This document shows, in pieces, positions 26,593 to 34,252 of a DNA stretch of 64,000 bases. The position numbers and the translations under genes are program-made. The stretch comes from Verrucomicrobiaceae bacterium (GTDB taxonomy: Bacteria > Verrucomicrobiota > Verrucomicrobiia > Verrucomicrobiales > Verrucomicrobiaceae), in assembly GCA_024232965.1 (NCBI GenBank), contig JACKQF010000005.1, positions 186,001 through 250,000 on the forward strand, in the 5' to 3' direction. A model generated the notes under the pieces. The model saw only the letters and a list, made by a program, of their open reading frames with translations, was not told the origin of the DNA and did no database searches. Positions within the stretch are counted from its first letter, which is position 1. Every line of letters starts with the position of its first letter.

Positions 26593-29500
26593 TTAACCAA
26601 TCATCCTAGCCATCTGCCGAGCTAGGAGAGTGAGCTTATCCCGCAGCCCCAACGTGGGCTCGCGGTCGTGCAGCACTCCAAGCGCGCCTTGGGAGGGGAA
26701 ACAAAAAGTGATGAGGCGGTTGTCTGTGTTCAACGTGAAGGTCTCTGCTCCATCGATCCCGATCAGCGGAGCCAACCCACGCAGGCTGCGAGCGAGTTCG
26801 GCGGCCTGATTGGCAAATTGGCGAGCCTCTCCAGACTTCCCTGAGCTGTGGCCGATGACCTTATCATTGTGAATGAACGCACAGGCAGCAACACCCGGAA
26901 GGGCAGCCGTGAGCTCAACCACCCGCTGCGGAGTCAAGTCCTCATCGGTGGCCAGCAGTGCACGCAGCAACAATTGTTCCTCATTGGATGTGTCTGCCGC
27001 GCTCAGGCCCAGACCTGGAGCAGCACTTGGCTGACGCGGTTGCGGAGTAGCAGAATTGCCCCATCCTGGTGAGGGAGCCAGTTCGGGAGCAGTCGAGGTC
27101 ATGCGCGGAGTTTCCGGGAAGAAAGCCGAGGCCCCGCTTCGCGCGACAGGCCCAGCCTCGACAGGCGGCGCTGGCGCGATAGGCGTGGGTGCCTCTGCTG
27201 CTGTTTTTTCGTTTTGAGGGGGTGAAAAAGCTGATGAGACACCAGGAGCCACCTCTTCAGCATCGACAATAAGCGATCTTTGCTTGATGGAATCAGATCG
27301 AACCGGAATCTCAGGCAGCGAAGGCATTGAGAAAGGCGCCGTCGGCCCAGAGTCATCCCGACTACCTGTCTTCGGAGCCAATGCACCAAACAATTCGGAA
27401 CTGGACATTCCCTCCTTGGTCTTTGGAGACTCTGGCGCTTCAAATTCTGGTGCCGCAGCAGGTGCAGCGCCCCAGGACGTGCCAGAGGGTGAAGCGAATG
27501 GATCGAATCCGGCAGACTTTCCAGGCGCCGTCGGCTCGGGCTTGGCCGCAGGAGCTTCTGGGAACTTGAACGTATTTGGCGCAGCCGCAGCGGGGGCTTC
27601 AGGAAAACTGAACGCGCTAGATGCAGGTGTTGCGGTAGGTGGCGGAGTCTGCGCTCCTGGGAAAGTAAATGCGCTTGGCGGTGGGGACGCTGCCGGAGCT
27701 TCAGGGAATTTGAAAGCACTTGGCTCAGGTGTCTCAACTGGCGGCTTAGGCGCTTGCGGAAAGCTGAACGAAATGGGCGCGGGAGCCGCAGCTGGCGCTT
27801 CTGGGAACTTGAACGCGCTCGGCTGTTCGGCGGCACTTGCAACAGGCACCGAGGGTGTCGAGAAAAGAGGCGATGGAGGAGCGGCAGGCGCGGCCATACC
27901 CGCCGGAGCTTGCCCGGCAGCCGCACCAAATGGGAATTCGAATTTGGCTCCAGCCGCAGGCTGCACAGTCGCCTGCGCTGGCGCAGTCTCCGGCGCAGGG
28001 GTCCCAGACCCCGCAAGGAGCGACGTAAACGATGCCACATTGGACGCCAATGGCGCAATGATGGCGGGAGCCTTTGCCACTGGCGCCGCAGGTTGTGGCT
28101 CATGAGATACCGGAGCAGGTCCTGACGGCTGTGGTTGAAACACCGACTGAGGGGGAGCAACTGCAGGCGCCGGCGAAGCCACAGGTACCGATGAAGCAGC
28201 TGGCGGCGCATCTGTTTCAGCAAAATCAGCCGGACTTACAGGGACAAGGAAGGTGCGATTCGCGCTGCCCAGAACGTTACGGAAACCGATGTCAGTAATC
28301 CCCTCCACCAACATTCCCACCTCGATGGTGTTAGTAGCCCCTGATCGCACATCATATACAACGGATGCAGGAACTGAGGTCAAAATCCAGGAAGGCACCA
28401 TGGATGGTTCAAAACCCAATTCCGCCGATGTCAGGTTTTTGATGAGACTCAATAACGGCATTTTGGCCGGACCAGAGCCACCGCCAGACGGCTTCATAAC
28501 GACAGGGGCTGGAGCTGGAGCGGCCCCTTGCGGCGCAGGAGCCTGCGCTGGTGGGGCGAAAACAGAAGCAGGAGGTTGGACTTCAGCCTGAACTGGCGGC
28601 GCAAAAACAGGAGCTGTGGGCTGAGGCGGCATAGCAGCTTGAGCTGGCTGGAATGAAAACGGGGAAGGAGCAGGGGTTTCCTGTGGCATCGCAACGCTGA
28701 ACGGAGTTGCTGGAGGCGCTACCTCAGCAGCAGGTTGCGGTGGAGGACTGGTCGAAAACACCGAGAACGGCGTAGCTGCCGGACTGCCGCCCTCTGGAGC
28801 GGCCGCCGTATCGCGGGAAAGCAGACTGCCCACGATCGGGGCCTGTGTCCGGTCAAGCTCTGGCTGCGGAGCGGGTGCAGGAGTGGATGGAAGGTTAAAG
28901 TAAGGAGGCGGTGCCCCCTCAGGCTGCGGCCCAGGGGTCGTTGCCTGCGGTGGAATTGCCGAAAAGGGTGACGGAGGAGGACTCATCGACGCCCCAGCAC
29001 CCGCCGCACTCAGATCCAAAGGCGGAATCATTTCTGGAGCGGTACTAAGGGCGGGCAAAACACCCGGCGGGCGCCGCGGCGGCAAACTTGTTGGCGCGCC
29101 CTTGCCGGCGTTCATTGACGCCATTACTGAAGCAAATGGTGAAGCCTCGGGCGCAGTAGGAGCATCCGAGGCTGCTGGCATCATCGAAAAAGGGCTAGGC
29201 TGGGGCGTGGGTGATGATTGTTCCACAGCCGGTATCCCTCCCGGCGCACCGGTCATTGCCAGCATCGCCGGCAATTTTGACGCCGGTAGCGGGACCATCC
29301 TGCTATCATCAGGAGACACCGGCATCTGAAAAATCGCTGGGCAGACTCGGTATACTTCAAACAACGGCAAGGCGGCCTGCCCTGCGCTGAGCACGGACTT
29401 TAGTACCTGTGGAGAAATCGAAACTGGGTGATCTGGGGCCAGCGATGATGCTTTGGCGAGCTCTGGGGGAAGTTGTGGCAGGATGTCGCCGACGGTCAGC

Positions 29501-29787
29501 ATTGGCCCCATTCCGCCGCTAGCAAATGGAGACCGAGACTGATCCCCCCCCACCGGTGTACCGTTTAAGCTCTCATTCCCAACAGTTTTAAAGAGTGGCC
29601 CCCCGAAAGGCATGGGCTGCGGTGCCCCTGCGCTCGGGGCAAACGGATTCGGATGAGGCGAGGGCATAGCGGCGATGGCTTCCGGCGCAGGCTCAGCAAC
29701 CGCTGCGAACAGAGACGAAGCCTCAGCAGTGTCCGTCCCACCAGAGGACGACCCGCGTTGGAAAAGGCTACGAAACGAAAAGCTCAT
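26593..29787 (-). CDS. Large proline/alanine-rich protein with C-terminal roadblock domain
   Basis: 1064 residues, mostly low-complexity Pro/Ala/Ser. Three ordered islands stand out. Residues about 95-175 contain GDILPQLPPEL, VSISPQVLKSVLSAGQ and PVSPDDSRMVPLP. Residues about 440-525 contain LSLIKNLTSAELGFEPSMV, GITDIGFRNVLG and FLVPVSPADF, and look like a second copy of the same small domain. Residues about 935-1064 form a roadblock/LC7 domain (LLRALLATDEDLTPQRVVEL, GVAACAFIHNDKVIGHS, RLITFCFPSQGALGVLHDRE). The linkers hold repeated [ST]PFS motifs in the N-terminal half and FxFPEAP motifs in the centre. It is first in an operon with the MglA-type GTPase, so the roadblock domain probably contacts that GTPase. 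No signal peptide or membrane helix: probably a cytoplasmic scaffold. Confidence 0.75.
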   Translation of the reverse strand: MSFSFRSLFQRGSSSGGTDTAEASSLFAAVAEPAPEAIAAMPSPHPNPFAPSAGAPQPMPFGGPLFKTVGNESLNGTPVGGDQSRSPFASGGMGPMLTVGDILPQLPPELAKASSLAPDHPVSISPQVLKSVLSAGQAALPLFEVYRVCPAIFQMPVSPDDSRMVPLPASKLPAMLAMTGAPGGIPAVEQSSPTPQPSPFSMMPAASDAPTAPEASPFASVMASMNAGKGAPTSLPPRRPPGVLPALSTAPEMIPPLDLSAAGAGASMSPPPSPFSAIPPQATTPGPQPEGAPPPYFNLPSTPAPAPQPELDRTQAPIVGSLLSRDTAAAPEGGSPAATPFSVFSTSPPPQPAAEVAPPATPFSVAMPQETPAPSPFSFQPAQAAMPPQPTAPVFAPPVQAEVQPPASVFAPPAQAPAPQGAAPAPAPVVMKPSGGGSGPAKMPLLSLIKNLTSAELGFEPSMVPSWILTSVPASVVYDVRSGATNTIEVGMLVEGITDIGFRNVLGSANRTFLVPVSPADFAETDAPPAASSVPVASPAPAVAPPQSVFQPQPSGPAPVSHEPQPAAPVAKAPAIIAPLASNVASFTSLLAGSGTPAPETAPAQATVQPAAGAKFEFPFGAAAGQAPAGMAAPAAPPSPLFSTPSVPVASAAEQPSAFKFPEAPAAAPAPISFSFPQAPKPPVETPEPSAFKFPEAPAASPPPSAFTFPGAQTPPPTATPASSAFSFPEAPAAAAPNTFKFPEAPAAKPEPTAPGKSAGFDPFASPSGTSWGAAPAAAPEFEAPESPKTKEGMSSSELFGALAPKTGSRDDSGPTAPFSMPSLPEIPVRSDSIKQRSLIVDAEEVAPGVSSAFSPPQNEKTAAEAPTPIAPAPPVEAGPVARSGASAFFPETPRMTSTAPELAPSPGWGNSATPQPRQPSAAPGLGLSAADTSNEEQLLLRALLATDEDLTPQRVVELTAALPGVAACAFIHNDKVIGHSSGKSGEARQFANQAAELARSLRGLAPLIGIDGAETFTLNTDNRLITFCFPSQGALGVLHDREPTLGLRDKLTLLARQMARMIG
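27540..27825 (-). repeat. FxFPEAP short-motif repeats in the proline-rich roadblock protein
   Basis: Six copies of a hydrophobic-Phe-x-Phe-Pro-Glu/Gln-Ala-Pro motif occur at intervals of about 17-18 residues: SAFKFPEAPAA, ISFSFPQAPKP, SAFKFPEAPAA, SAFTFPGAQTP, SAFSFPEAPAA and NTFKFPEAPAA. The spacing and conservation stand out against the surrounding variable Pro/Ala sequence. Confidence 0.75.
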
Positions 29788-29846
29788 TTAGATTCTAAAA
29801 TTTGGGAAATCGGGAGAGTTATTATTTGACCCAAAATTTATCAGTA

Positions 29847-29876
29847 ATTATGGCTGGGTTTTCTGCAATTTGTCAA
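29847..29876 (-). promoter_or_regulatory. Candidate sigma-70 promoter of the GTPase/roadblock operon
   Basis: On the minus strand TTGACA (29876-29871), a perfect -35, is followed after 18 bases by CATAAT (29852-29847), giving a start near 29840 and a leader of about 50 bases to ATG 29787. The surrounding 283-base gap (29788-30070) is AT-rich near this end. The half nearer coaC holds no -35/-10 pair I would defend, and no terminator was seen. Confidence 0.55.
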
Positions 29877-30070
29877 GATATTTTAGAAGCATTAAAGATC
29901 AATGCCTCCAAATTCAAGACATTTTTCCAAGGCATGCGCTTTTCGTGGAGGCTGCACACAGATTTCCGGAAAACCCCGTCCGCCCTATGATCTCGGCGCC
30001 CCCTCTCTTCTTCCCATGCCAATGAATTGGCATTTTACCTCGGCCCAAAAGTGGGATTCATTGGAGCATC

Positions 30071-30616
30071 ATGGGAAGGATCATACTGGGAATCACTGGA
30101 TCAATCGCCGCTTACAAAGCAGCCGACTTGACCAGTCTATTAACAAAGTCAGGCCACGAAGTCACCTGCGTCCTCACCAAAGAGGCTCTCGAGTTCGTCA
30201 CTCCCCTCACCCTTCAGACATTGTCGCGACGTCATGTGATCACTGATCTCTTCGCTGAAAAAAACGGCTGGCAGCCCAGCCATATCCATCTGGCAGACAC
30301 GGCCGACCTTTTACTCGTGGCGCCCGCGACGGCCAACGTTCTGGCCGCGATGACTTATGGATTTGCCAATGACGCCCTGACCGCCATCGCCCTAGCCACC
30401 CGGGCGCCCATTCTCATTGCGCCGGCCATGAATGGGAAAATGTGGCAGCATCCAGCCACCCTGCACAACGTGAAAACGCTGCGCGATCGTGGTGCGCAAT
30501 TTATCGAACCAGCGGAGGGTCTCCTCGCCTGTGGCTATGAGGGGGTCGGACGCCTCGCCCCGGTGGAGCAAATCGTCAGTGCCGCCCAGTGCATCCTTTC
30601 CCCCACCGAGCCGTGA
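30071..30616 (+). CDS. coaC: Phosphopantothenoylcysteine decarboxylase
   Basis: 181 residues, the flavoprotein half of CoA biosynthesis. It decarboxylates 4'-phosphopantothenoylcysteine to 4'-phosphopantetheine with FMN. Motifs seen: the N-terminal FMN-fold start ILGITGSIAAYKAADL, the catalytic His in HIHLADTAD (His71), the flavin-contacting APATANVLAAMTYG, the substrate-clamp motif APAMNGKMWQHP and the active-site Cys region GLLACGYEGVGR. In most bacteria this domain is fused to CoaB; here it ends with TGA 30614-30616 and the ligase is a separate overlapping gene. No frameshift is implied, because both open frames are complete and have sensible ends. First gene of a tightly packed plus-strand operon. 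Confidence 0.93.
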   Translation: MGRIILGITGSIAAYKAADLTSLLTKSGHEVTCVLTKEALEFVTPLTLQTLSRRHVITDLFAEKNGWQPSHIHLADTADLLLVAPATANVLAAMTYGFANDALTAIALATRAPILIAPAMNGKMWQHPATLHNVKTLRDRGAQFIEPAEGLLACGYEGVGRLAPVEQIVSAAQCILSPTEP

Positions 30617-31311
30617 AACCCAGATTACTCGTCACAGCAGGCCCCACCAGAGAACCGATCGACCCGGTGCGGTTCCTATCGAACCGCTCTTCGGGGCGCA
30701 TGGGCTACGCCCTCGCTGAGGCGGCGAGGGACGCGGGCTGGGAGGTGACACTAATTTCAGGCCCCGTACATTTAACGCCACCCAGCGGCGTTCGCCTGGT
30801 GCGGATCGAGACCGCGCAGCAAATGTTCGAAGCGGTTCGCCACGCCATCGGCACACAAGACGTAGCCATCTTTGCCGCAGCAGTGGCGGACTATCGTCCG
30901 GTCTCTGCTGCCACTGAAAAGATCAAGAAAGGTAGTGCAGAGAATCTCACTCTAGAGTTGGAACGCACAGAAGACATCCTCGGGTCCGTCCGCAGTGCCT
31001 TTGGCTTCCATGGCTACCTCGTCGGCTTCGCAGCAGAGACACAGAACCTAATCCAGCATGCTCAGGAAAAGCGTACCAAGAAGGGCTGCGACCTGATTAT
31101 CGCCAACGACGTTTCCCGCCCTGGGGTGGGGTTTGACAGCCTCGAAAACGAGGTGATCCTCTGCCTCCCAAACGACAAAACGCTGGGCCTGCCTCGCGAT
31201 TCCAAACAAGCACTGGCCGGGATCATCATCCGTTTCATCGGCGACCACGTCGCCATACACCCAGAGCCCACCCCTTCCAACAAACCCCCGACTCCTGATA
31301 CGCAACCGTGA
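30613..31311 (+). CDS. coaB: Phosphopantothenate-cysteine ligase
   Basis: 232 residues, starting at GTG 30613, which overlaps the coaC stop as GTGA; an alternative GTG at 30589 would give a longer overlap and is less likely. The enzyme joins 4'-phosphopantothenate to cysteine using CTP in bacteria. Motifs: VTAGPTREPIDPVRFLSNRS (nucleotide/phosphate binding), SSGRMGYALAEAA, AAVADYRP, the Lys-rich KIKKGSAENLTLEL and ANDVSRPGVGFDSLENEV. The C-terminal 25 residues are a Pro/Thr-rich tail. The stop overlaps the GTG of the next gene, so coaC, coaB and the inositol monophosphatase gene are translationally chained. Confidence 0.93.
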   Translation: MKPRLLVTAGPTREPIDPVRFLSNRSSGRMGYALAEAARDAGWEVTLISGPVHLTPPSGVRLVRIETAQQMFEAVRHAIGTQDVAIFAAAVADYRPVSAATEKIKKGSAENLTLELERTEDILGSVRSAFGFHGYLVGFAAETQNLIQHAQEKRTKKGCDLIIANDVSRPGVGFDSLENEVILCLPNDKTLGLPRDSKQALAGIIIRFIGDHVAIHPEPTPSNKPPTPDTQP

Positions 31312-32063
31312 AAGAACTCCTCTCCGCAGCCATCGAAGCCGCCCAAAATGCAGGGCAACTGATTCGCGAAAACTTTGGCAGCACCCTTGTGGTGAACGAA
31401 ATGAAGAAGCACGACATCAAATTGGAACTGGATGTCCGCAGCCAACAACTGATCACCGACACCCTGCTCAAACACTTCCCTGATCATGCCATCCTCGGCG
31501 AAGAGGGCGATGCAAGCGGCGAAGGCCCAGTCGAATGGATCGTTGATCCGATTGATGGCACAGTGAACTACTTTTTCGGGATTCCCCATTTCTGCGTCTC
31601 CATCGCGGCGAGGGATCAGCAGACGAAAGAAAAACTCGTCGGGGTCATCCTCGATCCCATGCAGAATGAGCTGTGGACCGTCGTAAGAGGTGGCCAAGCC
31701 GAACTTAACGGTCAGCCGATCCACGTCTCCAGTCGCGCCGAGATGAGCCAGGCCGTCGTCACCGTCGGTTTTTCAAAGAGCCGCGAGGCTCTGGATGCCG
31801 GGTTCGATCGCTACAAACGCATCGCCTACGACGTGAGGAAGACCCGTATGCTGGGCAGCGCCGCTCTGGCCATGGCCTACATCGCCTGCGGCCGCCTTGA
31901 TGCCTATGTCGAAGAACAAATCAGCCTCTGGGACATCGCCGCTGGCCACATGCTGGTCGAGGCGGCCGGGGGACGGGTGAACCTTGATCCAGGTCAGCGG
32001 ACGAACGGCACCATGTTCATCTGCGCCTCGAACGGCCTCCTGCCGATCGAAAGCTATCTGTAG
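31308..32063 (+). CDS. Inositol monophosphatase family phosphatase
   Basis: 251 residues, starting at GTG 31308 inside the coaB stop (GTGA). Family signatures are complete: the metal site GEEGDASGEGPVEWIVDP followed by DPIDGTVNYFFGIP (motif 1) and SLWDIAAGHMLVEAAGG (motif 2) near the C-terminus. These Mg-dependent, Li-sensitive enzymes hydrolyse inositol-1-phosphate, 3'-phosphoadenosine phosphates or sugar phosphates. Which of these applies cannot be read from sequence; SuhB-type is most likely. The link to CoA synthesis is notable because CoA/ACP turnover generates 3',5'-bisphosphate nucleotides, the substrate of CysQ-type members, but this is only an inference from position. Confidence 0.9.
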   Translation: MKELLSAAIEAAQNAGQLIRENFGSTLVVNEMKKHDIKLELDVRSQQLITDTLLKHFPDHAILGEEGDASGEGPVEWIVDPIDGTVNYFFGIPHFCVSIAARDQQTKEKLVGVILDPMQNELWTVVRGGQAELNGQPIHVSSRAEMSQAVVTVGFSKSREALDAGFDRYKRIAYDVRKTRMLGSAALAMAYIACGRLDAYVEEQISLWDIAAGHMLVEAAGGRVNLDPGQRTNGTMFICASNGLLPIESYL

Positions 32064-32086
32064 AGGCGGCGGCTGAGGCATCTGGC

Positions 32087-33136
32087 ATGATTAAAAACCT
32101 TATCTTGGATTGGTCGGGCACGCTCGCAGACGATCTTCCCGCCGTTCTCCGCACCACCAATCGGATGCTCCGCCACTTCGGTGTTCCTGAGATGGATCGG
32201 GAGGAATTCCGCCAGCGATTCCGACTACCCTACACAGAATTTTATCAGGAGGTTCTGCCGGACGTCTCACTGCCAGAGCTACAGAATCTCTATCTGCAGC
32301 ACTTTCCAACTGGAGCCGGCCATGTGCCGCTACTGGACCACGCGTTTGTCTTTTTGCAAACTGCCGCAAAAGCGGGTCGGCGACTGGTTCTCTTCAGCAG
32401 CGCACCGCTGGACCATGTGTCCGCCCAGGCCAAGGATCTGGGAGTTGCTGATTTTTTCGAGCGGTTGTGTTGTGGGGTGATCGATAAGCGCGAGCAAATC
32501 CACGCTCTCTTGGCAGAGATGGATATGGCCCCTGAAGAAACCGCCTTCATCGGAGACATGGTGCATGACATCGACGCCGGTAAATCTGCGGGAGTAACAA
32601 CAGTAGGCACGGGGACCGGTTACGAATCCATGGCGACACTGCTCAAAGCGGCCCCCGACGTTTTGGTGCCAAACCTCGCCAAGCTACCACGCCTCTTAGG
32701 CATCCAATCCCCCATTGGCGAGACCTTGCCAGTTGCAACGGTTGGCGCACTGATTGTCGATGAAGCGGGCAGGTTACTCATCATCAAGACCCATAAGTGG
32801 AGCCACCGCTGGGGAATTCCTGGCGGAAAAATTCGACGGGGTGAAGCATCTATCGATGCGCTCCGGAGGGAGCTTCGAGAGGAGACCGGCCTTTCTGTGT
32901 CCGACATCACCTTTGTAATGGTCCAAGACTGCGTCGAACCGCCTGAGTTTCAGCGTTCTGCCCATTTCTTATTGCTGAACTACGTGGCCAAATGCGCAGG
33001 CAGTCAGCCCCTCGTCATTCTCAACGAAGAGGCACAGGAATTTCGCTGGGTGACGCTTCAAGAGGCAATGGCTTCGGACCTTAATGTCCCCACGCGGCTC
33101 CTCATTGAAGAATGTTTGCAACGCGGGCTGATCTGA
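32087..33136 (+). CDS. HAD-superfamily hydrolase fused to Nudix hydrolase
   Basis: 349 residues in two domains. The N-terminal half (about 1-215) is HAD-like: motif I DWSGTLADD (Asp8), motif II SSAPLDH, motif III/IV Lys region through IGDMVHDIDAG. Motif I has Ser10 where phosphatases usually carry the second Asp general acid, recalling phosphonatase-type HADs (DWAGT). The C-terminal half (about 225-349) is a Nudix domain with a full Nudix box, from GGKIRRGEASIDALRRE to the following LREETGL. It should hydrolyse a nucleoside-diphosphate-linked substrate with Mg. A fusion suggests consecutive steps, pyrophosphate cleavage then dephosphorylation, on one metabolite. Start ATG 32087 lies 23 bases after the phosphatase gene stop. 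Confidence 0.88.
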   Translation: MIKNLILDWSGTLADDLPAVLRTTNRMLRHFGVPEMDREEFRQRFRLPYTEFYQEVLPDVSLPELQNLYLQHFPTGAGHVPLLDHAFVFLQTAAKAGRRLVLFSSAPLDHVSAQAKDLGVADFFERLCCGVIDKREQIHALLAEMDMAPEETAFIGDMVHDIDAGKSAGVTTVGTGTGYESMATLLKAAPDVLVPNLAKLPRLLGIQSPIGETLPVATVGALIVDEAGRLLIIKTHKWSHRWGIPGGKIRRGEASIDALRRELREETGLSVSDITFVMVQDCVEPPEFQRSAHFLLLNYVAKCAGSQPLVILNEEAQEFRWVTLQEAMASDLNVPTRLLIEECLQRGLI

Positions 33137-33149
33137 AGTTCAATGTGAC

Positions 33150-33506
33150 ATGAATGATGAAATCATCATCGCAGGGCTTGAGATGCCAACACGAATCGGA
33201 GTACCGGATGTAGAGCGTTCCAACTGGCAGACGCTTGTCGCAGACATCACTCTGCGCAGCCCCACGCCCTTTGATGAGATGGGGGACGCGATCACGCACA
33301 CCATCGATTATGAGGCCGCTGCCAATCGCTTCCGCGCGATCGCAGCTGCCCGTCCCCGCCACCTCATCGAAACATTGGCAGCTGAGATCGCTGAATGCGC
33401 CTTGGATGAATTCGGTGCCGCCAGTGTCTGTATCGAGCTAAGGAAGAGGATCCTCCCTGGAACAAATCACGTCGCCGTCCGCCTCTGCCGAAGTGGTGCG
33501 GCATGA
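33150..33506 (+). CDS. folB: Dihydroneopterin aldolase (FolB) family protein
   Basis: 118 residues, the usual length for FolB. The start IIIAGLEMPTRIGVPDVERS matches the family opening (strand, then the xIGVxxxER turn), the middle has DAITHTIDYEAAANRFRAIA (the TIDYxxV helix start), then RPRHLIETLAAEIAECAL (the LIExLAxxIA motif) and the C-terminal strand with a basic pair, IELRKRILPGTNHVAV. The enzyme converts 7,8-dihydroneopterin to 6-hydroxymethyl-dihydropterin in folate synthesis, or acts as an epimerase. No other folate gene adjoins it. It follows the HAD-Nudix gene by 13 bases; Nudix enzymes can act on dihydroneopterin triphosphate, so a pterin link is possible but unproven. Confidence 0.8.
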   Translation: MNDEIIIAGLEMPTRIGVPDVERSNWQTLVADITLRSPTPFDEMGDAITHTIDYEAAANRFRAIAAARPRHLIETLAAEIAECALDEFGAASVCIELRKRILPGTNHVAVRLCRSGAA

Positions 33507-33611
33507 ATTCAATCGAAAGCGTAAGAAGTGCTTGTGCCCAAGGCTAAGGAGTGATTTTCTAGCGCGCCCCAACCGACGCTGGACGCAGCAGCAGGTTACC
33601 GTGCTTTTAGG

Positions 33612-34211
33612 ATGAGTGAAATCGCAACACAAACCGACCCCGTTAAAGACAGTGAACTCGTCGAGCGTGCTCAGAACGGGGACACCAAGGCGTTTGATGA
33701 ACTCGTCCGCCGGTACACGCCCAGGCTCTATGCTTTGGTTTACAACATGACGTCGAACCGGGAAGACACAGCCGATCTTCTCCAAGACATCTTTGCCAAG
33801 GCCTATCGATCCCTGAAGCGATTCATGGGCAAGTCCTCCTTCTACACATGGATTTATGCGATCGGCGTAAATATGACGCTCAACTTCCTCAAGAAGCGTG
33901 GGCGCTACTACAAGGTCAGTCTTGACGATGTAGATACAGGCATCGAAAACGATCCAGAGTTCATCAAAGTCACAACCTCCAATAACGGAACACTCAGGGA
34001 TGTGAACATCAATGAGCTCCAAAAAAGATTGAACGAGGCCATGATGAAGCTGTCAGAAGACCACCGCACAGTTGTGACGTTGTACGACATTCAAGGCCTT
34101 CAACACTCGGAGATCAGCAAAATCCTAAACGTTTCAGAAGGCACAGTTAGATCCAGATTGTTTTACGCCCACCGCCAATTGCAAAGCTACTTGGAAGATT
34201 TCGTCAAATAG
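33612..34211 (+). CDS. ECF-family RNA polymerase sigma factor (RpoE-like)
   Basis: 199 residues. Region 2 is clear: LVERAQNGDTKAFDELVRRY, the core-binding LYALVYNMTSNREDTADLLQ and DIFAKAYRSLKRF. Region 4 is a helix-turn-helix (SEDHRTVVTLYDIQGLQHS, then EISKILNVSEGTVRSRLFYA) that would contact the -35 element. A linker of about 35 residues, longer than average, lies between them. The next gene, 41 bases downstream, encodes a single-pass membrane protein with a cytoplasmic N-terminus, as expected for an anti-sigma factor. ECF factors respond to envelope stress; the signal here is unknown. Confidence 0.93.
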   Translation: MSEIATQTDPVKDSELVERAQNGDTKAFDELVRRYTPRLYALVYNMTSNREDTADLLQDIFAKAYRSLKRFMGKSSFYTWIYAIGVNMTLNFLKKRGRYYKVSLDDVDTGIENDPEFIKVTTSNNGTLRDVNINELQKRLNEAMMKLSEDHRTVVTLYDIQGLQHSEISKILNVSEGTVRSRLFYAHRQLQSYLEDFVK

Positions 34212-34252
34212 CCCGTCAGACAGCCTATCGAAACCGAAAAAGACAATCCCGC

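Noticed and set aside
27284..28105. Gly/Ala-rich open frame on the plus strand
   Set aside because: Antisense shadow of the proline-rich gene; collagen-like look is a by-product of codon composition.
27099..28223. Long Arg/Leu-rich open frame (374 codons, minus strand)
   Set aside because: It overlaps the proline-rich roadblock gene in another frame; its composition is the mirror of Pro/Ala codons and no motif is visible.
30071..31311. Frameshift splitting a single coaBC gene
   Set aside because: Both products have full sets of motifs, coaC has its own short tail and stop, and the GTGA overlap is a normal coupling junction repeated at the next gene border.
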